From Cichorium intybus (taxonomy: Eukaryota > Streptophyta > Magnoliopsida > Asterales > Asteraceae), in the NCBI GenBank assembly GCA_023525715.1, contig CM042012.1:57408705-57472704 (forward strand): a DNA stretch of 64,000 nt, written 5' to 3'. Of this stretch, positions 23,844 to 34,468 are shown in pieces. The position numbers and the translations under genes are program-made. Within the stretch, counting starts at the first letter, position 1, and every line of letters begins with the position of its first letter. Below the pieces are notes generated by a model. That model was not told the origin of the DNA. It worked only from the letters and a program-made list of their open reading frames with translations, and made no database searches.

Positions 23844-24727
23844 GTGTATTTAATTTAGTTTGATTTGTGTTTGGAACTCAAGCAATGTGAAACTCTATTT
23901 GTTTTGAAGATTATTATGTGGAGAACTTAATATATGCATGAAGGCAGTCATTTCATTAGTTTATCATTGTGTTCCAATTTTGCATGTTTTATTGACTTCC
24001 TGAATAATTATTTTATTATTCAAAACGTCCACAGTCGGTCATACTTTTGGGAGTAAGTATTGATTCAAGGCTGACATGAGGAATTAGTAAATTGTCCATA
24101 GAGATGGACATAGCATAGAGATGCGCTAATTCTCATGTGTACTTAATAGGGATTAAGTATTGGAGTAACCTGTACTTAGAGATTACTTCATGGAATGTGT
24201 CACGAGTAATTCTAAGATGGTAATATCTTATATTCTTTAAGCGGAGATGCATTGATTCTTAGTCCTGCAGTCTGTTATGTCTTGGTTTTCTCCAACGTTG
24301 TCCGTAACTGGCAGCCATACAGAGAATGTCCAGATATGACATGATGAGTGGGCGAGATCCGTGTAGTCAAAGTTTATTTGTTCCTTCTGCCCTAACAGGA
24401 GAAGCGATATCCGTGGGCCCCTCGATGATTTGGTGTTGACAGCAAATGTACGGCCGTACTCGAACTGAATTGATATAGAATCAATAAGTGCAGTTTGTTG
24501 TGGTCATCACAAATCTCTATCGGGAAACATAATCTTGAATGTTTGAGACTGACAGAATTCCATGTCAGACGTTCATATGGATATCTTGTTGAACAAAGGA
24601 ATATTTGATCACTTGCCTAAGGGATGTTTCATTAGATGAACACGGCATTTGTCTAGGATGACATACACCTTACTAGGTTAATGAATATTAGACCATACAG
24701 TTGTTATAACAAGTGCAAGTGGGAGAC
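23844..24727 (+). promoter_or_regulatory. Copia A 3' non-coding region and polypurine tract
   Basis: About 870 nt lie between pol and LTR with no open frame. The block from about 24028 (CCACAGTCGGTCATACTT) is conserved in copia B (about 31460) and D (about 38528) and includes a small hairpin, ATACTT/AAGTAT, at 24041-24060. The tract CAAGTGGGAGAC ends at 24727. Confidence 0.75.
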
Positions 24728-25370
24728 TGTTGGTTATATGCCCATCGTTATAACAAGTTGGTAATATTATTATAAATAGTAGGGTCCTTTTGGGTTACAC
24801 GCAAGAGACGATTTAGCTAAAAGATATCGAAAATAAACTTGAGGGGTTAAGTTTATTAATATACCAAAGTAAAGGTATATTAATTAGAAACTTAATGGTT
24901 AAGTTTATTAATATACCAAAGTAAAGGTATATTAATTAGAAACTTAATAAGGATAAAGGACTAAAGTGAAATATCCACAAGGGAGGGGATAAGGATGAGG
25001 AGCACTATAAATACAACCCTAGATCTGAGTTGTAAGTGCTGCCAAAACCCTAATTTTCGTCACCCTCCTCCCACCCCTCGGTATACGGCCGATTTCTTTC
25101 AAAACCCTAGGTATTACGTGCTAAAACTTCAAGCAAAGGTATATACTACATCAACGGGTGCTGGATCGTTGTCTTGGGTGCGATTACATTAGAGGAGTTC
25201 TACTTTGGGCTCTCGTCATCCTAACAAAATCAGATCTGAGATTTAAAAGGTATGTCTTGAACCCTCTTGATTTTACAGTTACAAAAGTGTGCATGATTCT
25301 GTGATTCTGGTTGAATGCGATTTAGATTTCTGTTTCCGCTGCGTTTGTTTTATGCTATCGTATTCTAACA
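24728..25370 (+). repeat. Copia A 3' LTR (643 bp)
   Basis: Near-identical to 8705-9347, including the 52-bp duplication and the TATA box at 25006-25013. Confidence 0.96.
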
Positions 25371-25375
25371 TAATT

Positions 25376-25875
25376 AAGGTGCAGGGACTAAAACTGTAAT
25401 TATTCAATAGTTGAGTAAGTGAGAGTTTTAAGTGAGTGAGTGATTGGTGGATTTATATATATAGATATATATAAATCGATTTTATATATATAGATAAAAG
25501 GTTTGATTAATTAAGCTAATAGATTATCTTAATTCGAATTCAAAAAGGAATATCTATAAGGTTTATCTGATCACCACTTGGAGCCTATAAATAGGGAGGC
25601 TCACAAATCCTAATGACCACGATTTTGACTCTCTTTCTGAAGGAATTTTCGGCCAACATTCCAAGCTAAGGGTGTGACTGCATTTGAGGTAAGAGGTTTC
25701 TGTTGCTTTGCTTCCAAGTTACTATAAAGGTTGGTTTTTCTTAATCCTTCTTTTTAGTTTAATTCCTTCTGGCCTTTTAGGGATTGTTATATATTTAACT
25801 AGAAGAAAAACTTAGATCTAATAGGTTGCATGTGAACTTAGGATTTTTTAGTTCATAGTTGCATAAAACCTTTCA
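25376..25875 (+). repeat. Copia B left LTR, second part
   Basis: It continues the LTR broken at 8704 and aligns with the last 500 bp of 32168-32942. It ends CATAAAACCTTTCA. A TATAAATA box is at 25586-25593, with its twin at 32654-32661. Confidence 0.95.
25586..25593 (+). promoter_or_regulatory. TATA box in copia B left LTR
   Basis: TATAAATA in GAGCCTATAAATAGGGAGG, conserved in the right LTR. Confidence 0.55.
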
Positions 25876-25876
25876 A

Positions 25877-25888
25877 TGGTATCAGAGC
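25877..25888 (+). promoter_or_regulatory. Copia B primer-binding site
   Basis: TGGTATCAGAGC directly after the LTR, matching initiator-Met tRNA. Confidence 0.92.
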
Positions 25889-27267
25889 ATTTGGTTGTTT
25901 TTCTTGTTAAATTGCTATAACTGCTTTCCTTGTAATTAGGGTTTATAGTCTCCAAACCCTAATTTTGGGCAAATCAACAATTAGGGTTAGGGTTTTGAAA
26001 ACCCTAGCCCCTCCCCTCTTATTTGGCGATTTTTGTGGTTAGGTTTTAGAAGGTATTTTATTTTTGGAAACTTTAAATTGTTTAAAAGATAAACCTTAAA
26101 ACCTTTATCCTATAAAATCGAAAATTAGGGGATAAGGATAGGTTTAAATTAATTTGATTATTTTGTGACACCTATCTACAATATGAATTAATTTAATTAA
26201 TTGTTTAATTAAAAGATAATTAAAAGGATTAATTAATTTCGAATTTAATTGTTTTTAAGTCTCGAAAATTAATAGATAAAATCTAGTAATATTTTAAAAG
26301 GTTTAAAATATCAAATTTAATTAATTTAATTAATTGGTTAATTAAAAGATAATTAAATCGGGTTTTAATGGTTTAATTTAATTTTAAATTTAATAGCTTA
26401 AATCGACAATAAATTAAAAGATAAACCAGAAACAATTTTTTAAAGGTTTAAAAAATTACATCTTATATATATTATAACTAGGAAGTTATTTTTTATATGT
26501 ATGAGATTAAATGGTTAGTCAAATCATTAGTAGGCCTCATTCACGAAGCTGGTCTATAAAGTGGGTATAAGGAGACTGCCTATAAAATGGCGGTCTAATG
26601 GGTGAACACTCTCGCCCACCGCTCGCCTGATCAGTGGAGGGTCGTTAGCCGAACAGGTTTGATAGGACCGCCTAACAATCACTAAAAGTATAATGATTCA
26701 AAGTACTAGAACGCTTAATAAAATCCTAATCTAGTTACTTTAGGAAAAATGTAAATTGGTGCTAATCCATGAAATTATACATTGCACTTTATGAAACATT
26801 GGTGGAGCGTGTGTGGTTTACCGGCACGCCAATTGGGGTTCATAAAGAGTGGCAATGGGTTTCCCGGGTGTTATCATTGTTGATGGAGCGTGTGTGGTTT
26901 ACCGGCACATCAACTAGAGATGGTAACTGATCCCGAGAGTACCGAGCTTATTTGCATGGTTATTCACACCCGGTTTGTGATCCTCGGCATCCCAGTCACA
27001 AACAGTGGGGCACATCCGAGATTAAAACATGCTATTGAACAGTTCAATAAATCTCAAAGAATCTAGGAATTCCAATTTAATATGATTATCTTTCCGCGGT
27101 GGAATTGGCTGAATCGTCATTCGCCTACCTTATAAAATTTACAATATTGATTACGGCATCCCTCTTCGAGATTGTAAATTATTATTGTAGGATCCTAGCC
27201 TTATAATTATTATTGGGTTATTATAAGGATTATTATTAATATCTAATTAAAAGTATCTTCTTTTATA
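25889..27267 (+). promoter_or_regulatory. Copia B untranslated leader with covarying hairpins
   Basis: About 1.4 kb, non-coding. It contains two copies of a 22-nt core, GAGCGTGTGTGG then TTTACCGGCA. The first (26805-26826) is enclosed by arms ATTGGTG/CGCCAAT, the second (26886-26907) by GTTGATG/CATCAAC. An outer stem, CACTTTATGAA facing TTCATAAAG-A-GTG (26785-26851), encloses the first copy. Two later hairpins are GTTTGTGA/TCACAAAC (26973-27003) and GAGATT/AATCTC (27018-27055). All recur in the copia E leader; the last two also recur in copia A. Function is not known from the sequence. Confidence 0.72.
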
Positions 27268-30200
27268 GATGTCTTCTGCTGATTAAACCGCCCCCCAATC
27301 AAACTCCAATGTTACCTCTATCTTGTCATTATACTCCAAAGTTACGTTGGACGGAACCAACTATAATGACTGGATACGTAACATCAAGATGGCTCTAAGG
27401 TTTGAACATAAAAAGTATGTTCTGGAAACCGAGCTGGTTGAAATTGATCCTGATAATGCTACTCCCGATGAAATCGCTCAATACTCAAAACATTCTGATG
27501 ATGCAACCAAAGTGGCTTGCATCATGATAGCTACAATGAACCCGAAATTGCAAAGAATATATGAAGACTACTGGCCCTATGAAATGCACAAAGAGCTGAC
27601 GGAAAAGTTCCGCAAGCAGGAGCGTATAGAAAGGCGCGAAGTAGTCAAAGCTTTCACCAATGCGAAGCCAAAGGATGGAGAGTCTATCGGTAACCACGTG
27701 CAGAGGATGCAAGGATTCATGGAAAGGCTTAGGAAGCTTGAGATGCCAGTTCACGAGGATTTAGCGGTAGACATAGTGCTAAATTCTCTTCCTAGTTCAT
27801 ATGACCAGTTCACGCTGGCGTATCATCTAAACAATTCTCAGGCCACTCTGGCCGAACTGCATCGCATGCTCCGCACCGCTGAGGACGGAATGAATGGTAA
27901 GAGTGTACCCGCAGCTAATGAAGTCGTCCTGGCTATTACTGGTGGAAAGGGGAAGAAGAGAAAGGGCCCTCCTAAGCAGAATTGGAGGGAAAAGGTGCAT
28001 GTTGGATCGTCCAGCAACGGCTCCAAACCCAAGACTTCTGGCATTCCTCATAATGCCAATCCCAAGGAAGCAGAGTGCTTCTATTGCAAAGCAAGGGGCC
28101 ATTGGAAGAGAAGTTTCCCTACATACCTGCAAGATTTGAAGGATGGCAAAGTCAAGCCGTCTTCGGCAGGTATTTACACTATCTTTAAAAACTCACCATC
28201 TTCTGTTTCTTGGGTCCTTGATACAGGATGTGGTTTTCACATTTGTTCTGATTTGCAGGGCCTAAGGGAAAGCAGGGAGGTGGAGCACGGTAGACTCAAC
28301 CTGATCATGGGGAATAGGAGATCGTCGACTATGACCAAGATCGGGAGTTATAGTTTAGTGCTCAGTAGTGGTGTTAGTTTAGATCTTTTTAATTGTTGCT
28401 ATTCGCCAGAAATGGCAAGGAATATTATTTCATTTCATGCATTGTTTAGACAAGGTTTATAGTTTTCGTTTGATAATAGTAATGGTTCCATTTCTGTTTT
28501 TCAAAATGGTATTTCTGTATTTACTGCTTTACCTTGTGATGGTGTGTATGAAACTGTGCAATGTGTAGACAATTTAGGTCATAGTGTAAACTTTATTGAT
28601 TCTTCTAGTGGTGTAGAAAAGGCGTGCTTGTGGCACTGTCGTCTTGGGCACATTAACAAGAAACGCATCGACCAACTCCAAAAGGATGGAGTGTTGGAAT
28701 CATTCGACCTCAAATCGGATGATGTATGCGAGTCTTGTCTTTTGGGCAAGATGACGAAATCACCTTTCAAGGGTTCCTTTGAAAGAGGTGAAGGTCTTTT
28801 GGACATCATACACACAGATGTGTGTGGTCCCATCAGATCTACCATAAAAGACGGCATACGGTTCTACGTGACCTTCACTGACGATTTTAGTAGATACGGG
28901 TATATCTACTTGATCAAACACAAGTCAGACACCTTTGAAAAGTTCAAAGAGTTCAAAAATGAAGTTGAGAATCAATTGGGCATGAAGATAAAGATGCTCA
29001 GATCCGATAGATGCGGAGAGTATCTTAGTATCGAGTTCCTAGACTATCTGAAGGAATGTGGAATAGTTTCACAATTATCGCCTCCTCGGACACCACAGTT
29101 GAACGGTGTTGCCGAGAGACGTAATCGAACCTTGTTAGACATGGTTCGTTCCATGATGAGTCGACCTTCACTTCCCATCCACTTCTGGGGGTATGCCTTA
29201 GAGACTGCCGCCCACATCCTTAATCTTGTCCCTACTAAGAAGGTTGCTAAAACACCTCATGAGATGTAGACGGGGAAAGTTCCCTCGTTAGCACATATCA
29301 AAGTCTGGGGTTGTGAGGCTTTCGTTAGACGAGAGACTCACGATAAACTCGTAGAGAGAAGCGAGAAATGTTTTTTCATTGGATATCCCAAACAGTCCTT
29401 TGGATACCTGTTCTACAGACCAAGCGAGGACGTGGTCTTTGTAGCGAGACGAGGATTCTTTCGAGAGAGAGAACTCATATTCAAAGAGGACAGTGGGAGT
29501 ACCATTGACCTTGAAGAGATTCAAGAGTCACCCGATGATGCAACCTTAGGAGAAACTAGCAACCAACAAGAGGAAGAAGTTCCTGTTGGTCCGACTGACA
29601 TATCCTTACCTCTTAGACGCTCTAGTAGAGTTAGCATGCCACCCGAGTTTTATGGATTCCATATAACTACGGATGGAGATACGTTTGCCAGTGATATGAC
29701 ACTGATAAATTTGGATGAACCTGCTAACTACCGGGAAGCGGTGGCGGGCCCTGAGTCTGCCAAGTGGAAAGAGGCAATGGACAGCGAGATCAAGTCCATG
29801 TATGACAATCAAGTTTGGAACTTGGTTGACAATGTACTGGGTCGAGAGACAGTCGGGTGCAAACGGATCTTCAAGAAGAAGACCGACATGGACGGAAAGG
29901 TACACACTTTTAAAGCAAGACTGGTTGCGAAGGGCTTTACTCAAACCCTAGGGATTGACTATGATGAGACCTTCTCACCAGTGGCTAAGATAAAGTCAAT
30001 TAGGATTATGCTGGCCATAGTTGCATTTCATTACTATTAAATTTGGCAGATGGACGTCTAAACCGCTTTCCTTAATGGGAAGTTGACTGAGGATGTTTAC
30101 ATGAATCAGCCAGAGGGTTTTATTGATGCAAAGTATCCTGACAAAGTGTGTAAGCTTGAGAAATCCATCTATGGATTAAAACAAGTTTCTCGCAGCTGGA

Positions 30201-31300
30201 ATCTTTGTTTCCATGAGAAAGTCAAAGAATTTGGTTTTTCTAGGAGTGATGATGAGTCTTGCGTATATTTCAAAGCTAGTAGGAGTATAGTCACTTTCCT
30301 GGTGATGTATGTAGATGACATACTGCTCATGGGAAACGACGTCCCGACCTTGCAAGATGTCAAGTCTTGGCTCGGGAAGTGTTTCGCCATGAAAGACCTA
30401 GGAGAGGCAGCCTATATTCTCGGGATAAGAATATTGAGAGATAGGAAGAAGAGACTAATTGGACTTAGTCAGAGTACATACTTGGACAAGGTACTAAAAA
30501 GATTTAGTATGGAAAATTCCAAGAAGGGAGAGCTACCAATGCAAAGTAATGCTAAGCTGAGTAAGACTCAGAGTCCAAGTACAGACAATGAAATTGCGGA
30601 CATGAGTCGGGTACCTTACGCTTCGGCTGTAGGGTCGATCATGTACGCCATGACGTGTACTCGTCCCGACGTGGCCTTTGCCTTGAGCATGGTCAGTCGA
30701 TACCAGGGGAACCCTGGTAGGGCGCATTGGACAGCGGTCAAAAACATACTCAAGTATCTGTGCAGGACGAAGAACTTTGTTTTAGTCCTTGGTGGCAGTG
30801 ATACCTTGAGTGTTGACGGGTATACTGATGCCAGTTTTCAGACAGATAGAGACAACGGTCGGTCTCAGTCAGGCTGGGTATTCCTGTTGAATGTGGGAGC
30901 AATGACTTGGAAAAGTTCCAAGCAAGAGACGGTGGCTGATTCAACGTGCGAATCAGAGTACATCACAGCGAGTGAAGCGGCAAAGGAAGCGGCTTGGCTG
31001 AAGAACTTCATCGGTGACCTTGGAGTAGTCCCGAGTATTCAGGAGCCTGTGGAACTGTTCTGCGATAACGAAGGAGCGGTTGCCTTGACAAAGGAACCAA
31101 GAGATCATGGAAAGTCCAGACACATCGACAGAAAGTACCACTACATAAGACATAAGGTAGAAGAATGTCACCTCATAGTAAAGAGGGTATCATTAGAAGA
31201 TAATCCTGCAGATCCCTTGACAAAGGCTCTGAGTAGGGTTAAGCATTATCAACATGCACGGCGCATCGGATTAACAGATGATTTTAGTTTTTGTAATTAG
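27268..31300 (+). pseudogene. Copia B gag-pol polyprotein with five stops
   Basis: The frame is continuous with copia A's protein but broken by TAA at 27283, TAG at 28460, TAG at 29267 (HEM-stop-TGK, probably a lost Trp), TAA at 30038 and TAA near 30056 (HYY-stop-IWQMDV-stop-TAF). Domains: gag; knuckle CFYCKARGHWKRSF, with the last Cys replaced by Phe; protease SWVLDTGCGFHICSD; integrase HCRLGHINKK, CESC, IHTD, RSDRCGEY and GVAERRNRT; RT YVDD near 30310; RNase H GYTDASFQTD and FCDNEGAVALTKEP. No frameshift was noticed, only nonsense changes and the zinc-site loss. Confidence 0.93.
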
Positions 31301-32167
31301 ATAGGATTTGAAACTTGTTGCAATATAAATGTAATTAACTTTGGTGAATTAATAATATAGTTTTGTTGATGAGTATTTGATACTACCATTTGTTGATTGT
31401 TTATCATTGTGTTTCAATTTTGCATGTTTACTTCCTGAGTAATTTAATTATTATTCGAATATCCACAGTCACTCATACTTTTTAGGGAGTAAGTATGAAT
31501 AAAGACTGTCATGAATTGTCTTGTAGATTGTCTAATAAGTTAGACATAGCAATAAGATTGCTACAATATTCATGAGTACTTAGAAAATAGGGATTTGAGT
31601 ATTGGATAAACCCACGCTCAACAAATTGCTTCATGGATTTCATCATAAGCAATGTTAAGACGATAATATCTTTTGATCTTTAACTAGAGACATATGAGTT
31701 ATGTTTTACCAAGCGGTTGTTCATTGACAATGCGAAACCGCATCGGTAACACGGTGTTATAAAACGTGTTGTTGTGAATGATTTGACTAGTAAAGGACAT
31801 AAGTATATGAGTCAAAACTTATTCGTCCCTTGACCCTGTCGGGAAAACAGATATCTGTAGGCCTCTCGATGATTTTGAAGTTGACTAAAAGGGTTGGCCA
31901 ACCAGGACTAAATTGATATGCTAAATTAGTAGTCTTAAAGTCATATGCAAATCAGAAATCGGGAAACAGAGAATCAGACCAGGATTGATTCTAATCCATG
32001 TCTTGAGTCTGAAAAATATATTGTTGGACGGAGGATCATCTGATCACTTATCATTGGACAGAACTGACTAGGTCAGAGTTCGGCAGCGGTTTCTAGGAAG
32101 CTACAGTTGCTAATTAATTAGAGGTTAAATTGGTAATTTTAGTCATAGACTTATCCAAGTGGGAGAC
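31301..32167 (+). promoter_or_regulatory. Copia B 3' non-coding region and polypurine tract
   Basis: About 870 nt, colinear with the same region of copia A and copia D. A hairpin CATACTT/AAGTATG with a ten-base loop is at 31474-31497. CCAAGTGGGAGAC ends at 32167 against the LTR. Confidence 0.75.
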
Positions 32168-32942
32168 TGTTGGATTAGGTGTCTAAGCCATGACTAATAA
32201 TTAGTATTTACCTAATTAATAGTAGCATAGTCCATTTGGGTTGCCCTCATAGTTGGAGGATTGGTAGAAAGTTCGGTAGAGAGAAATATTGATTTATTAT
32301 GTGATTAATAAATCAATAGAAATTAAATAAATAGTTTATTAATATATTTAAGTGATAATATATTAATTAGAAACTATAATAATTAATTAGGAATTTTTCT
32401 GGAATTAATTGGAATTAATTTGACAGTTAAATTGATCAATTAAGGTGTAGGGACTAAAACTGTAATTATTCAATAGTTGAGTAAGTGACAGTTTTAAGTG
32501 AGTGAGTGATTGGCGGATTTATATATATATAGATATATATAAATCGATTTTATATATATAGATAAAAGGATTGATTAATTAAGCTAATAGATTATCTTAA
32601 TTCGAATTCAAAACGGTTTATCTATAAGGTTTATCTGATCACCACTTGGAGCCTATAAATAGGGAGGCTCACAATCCCTAATGACCATGATTTTGACTCT
32701 CTTTCTGAAGGAATTTTCGGCCAACATTCCAAGCTAAGGGTGTGACTGCATTTGAGGCAAGAGGTTTCTGTTGCTTTGCTTCCAAGTTACTATAAAGGTT
32801 GGTTTTTCTTAGTCCTTCTTTTTAGTTTAATTCCTTCTGGCCTTTTAGGGATTGTTATATGTTTAACTAGAAGAAAAACTTAGATCTAATAGGTTGCATG
32901 TGAACTTAGGATTTTTAGTTCATAGTTGCAGAAAACCTTTCA
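32168..32942 (+). repeat. Copia B right LTR (775 bp)
   Basis: It runs from TGTTGGATTAGGTG to AAAACCTTTCA and is followed by the target duplication gaatt. TATAAATA lies at 32654-32661. Confidence 0.95.
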
Positions 32943-33220
32943 GAATTATATTTAGAACGTAAATTATGTGTAGTTGTGGATGAGATTGACAGCACATGCT
33001 TATGCCTCCAAATAATTAGTGTCATGAAACAACTTGGTTGTATATTTTCTATAATTAGCTATAGGATCGAAAGCATAGCATTTATCTTATAAATTATTTA
33101 TGTTTTTTGCTTAACATGGTTTTGTTTATATTTTCATAGCCAATTGAAAATTACATATGGAAAAATCTAATTTGTTTGTTTATCAAGTTGTGAAGAACAA
33201 ATGTGATGTATGAACAATAC
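32943..33220. other. Flank of copia B; diverged copy of about 2249-2430
   Basis: This is the continuation of the pre-insertion locus. From about 33030 it matches 2249-2430. No gene is recognisable. It ends directly at the Athila-like LTR. Confidence 0.55.
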
Positions 33221-34335
33221 TGACAACGCCTAGTGATATTGCATATTTTAGTCGTTGTTGAGCCTTATTCTTAGTGAAATTATATCATATATATCGTGGT
33301 ATTCTCACTTTTCGTGCCAGTACTTTTTGGAAGAAAATAATGAAAACAGGGACCAAAAGCGTGCAAATTGGAGAAAGTTTGGAAAAGAAGGAAAAATCAG
33401 GAAAATACGTACGCGCGCCGCGGGTTTTGCAATTGCGCGACGCGGCTTTGAGGCGGTGGAACAAATTCAAATGCCGAGAAAATGGGAGAAGATTAGTACG
33501 CGTGCCGCGGGATCCATAAAAGCGCAACGCGGCTGCAGGAAATTTGCAACTATAAATAGAGCCATTTACAGCCGAAAACCCTAGCAAAGACCCGGTGGAA
33601 AAACGACCTGAAGGCTCTTTGACTCCATGATTAAGCATCAGCAACCTCTCAATTGGTATTTCTATGTTTTAGAATTTATTTTCATTTAGCTAGATAGTTA
33701 GTAATTGTTAGCTAATATCTTTGGGAGTGACAACCACTGATATTAGGCTTTAGTTTATGTTTTTGAATCATTTGGTTACTGTTTGTACCTGTGGAATTCG
33801 TTTTGGTTAATGAGAATCATTTGGTTACAAGTAATCTTGGTTTTTCGGTGTTTTGATGATTGATATTGGTTTTGCTTGTTTGTGTTGTGTTTGGATGTTT
33901 GATTTGACCTTGTTGGACTGTTTTCCTTTGTTGATTTTAGTAGCCAATTAGGTTAGTCTTTCAGGTTTGAACTTTAGCCAGTGACTGTCCCGTTGGATTT
34001 TAGTTTATGCCTTATTTTGGTTTCTGTTTGGATTGTTGGATGTCTTTGTTTACTTCTGAATTAGAGATGCACTTCTGATTTCAGAAAGTAACTAGGTTTG
34101 GTTTGAAGCTTAGCTTAGTCTATGCCTAGCTTGAGATTGTTCAGTTTGGGTTTTCTGAGTTTTAGTAGCAAGGTTAGAAACTAAAGTCCTCCGACTATAG
34201 CGTGACACTATAGTTGGTAATCTGTCATCTGATCTGACCACGTAGCTCCTGCGGATCGACCCTGACTACCACTTTGCTAGTGTGTGTGTGTTAGGTTTCT
34301 CTTATTTTTGACCGCACGACGACCTAGGCGTGTCA
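33221..34335 (+). repeat. Element H 5' LTR (Athila-like gypsy, 1115 bp)
   Basis: It begins TGACAACGCC and ends GGCGTGTCA, with inverted TGACA/TGTCA tips. It lies immediately before a tRNA-Asp type PBS. A TATAAATA box lies at 33551-33558. A CG-rich block at 33410-33535 holds CGCGCGCCGCGGG, GCGCGACGCGGC, ACGCGTGCCGCGGG and GCGCAACGCGGC. A relative stands alone at 42604-43701 on the other strand. No matching 3' LTR for this copy was found. Confidence 0.85.
33551..33558 (+). promoter_or_regulatory. TATA box in element H LTR
   Basis: TATAAATA in GCAACTATAAATAGAGCC, 30-150 bp downstream of the CG-rich block. Confidence 0.55.
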
Positions 34336-34340
34336 AATTT

Positions 34341-34358
34341 TGGCGCCGTTGCCGGGGA
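34341..34358 (+). promoter_or_regulatory. Element H primer-binding site (tRNA-Asp type)
   Basis: TGGCGCCGTTGCCGGGGA is complementary to the 3' end of plant tRNA-Asp. It is the classic PBS of the Athila/Tat gypsy group. Confidence 0.92.
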
Positions 34359-34468
34359 GCTGTGAGCTTAGATTAGGTGATTAGTAGGAACTTTTGTTTC
34401 TTGATTTTCTTTGAGTTTCATTGGGTTAGTTTTTGGTTTTTGATTTTTCGGGCGTGTTGCATTAGTGC

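Larger units (their letters stand above)
8705..25370 (+). mobile_element. Copia A: young Ty1/copia retrotransposon inside copia B's LTR
   Basis: The two 643-bp LTRs (8705-9347 and 24728-25370) begin TGTTGGTTATATGCCC and end TATTCTAACA. They differ at one position noticed by eye, a T/G near 8893. The target duplication is taatt at 8700-8704 and 25371-25375. Order is LTR, PBS, leader, gag (interrupted by gypsy C), protease, integrase, RT, RNase H, 3' non-coding region, polypurine tract, LTR. Without gypsy C the element would be about 7.6 kb. Coding lesions are one TAG in gag and one frameshift after protease. Confidence 0.96.
8431..32942 (+). mobile_element. Copia B: Ty1/copia retrotransposon, host of the nest
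   Basis: The element starts TGTTGGATTAGGTG and ends AAAACCTTTCA. It is flanked by the 5-bp duplication gaatt at 8426-8430 and 32943-32947. The left LTR is split into 8431-8704 and 25376-25875 by copia A; the right LTR is 32168-32942. About 20 substitutions and two small indels separate the LTRs by eye count. Internal order is PBS, long leader, gag-protease-integrase-RT-RNase H, a roughly 870-nt 3' non-coding region, and a polypurine tract. The coding region has five premature stops, so the element is inactive on its own. Confidence 0.95.
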
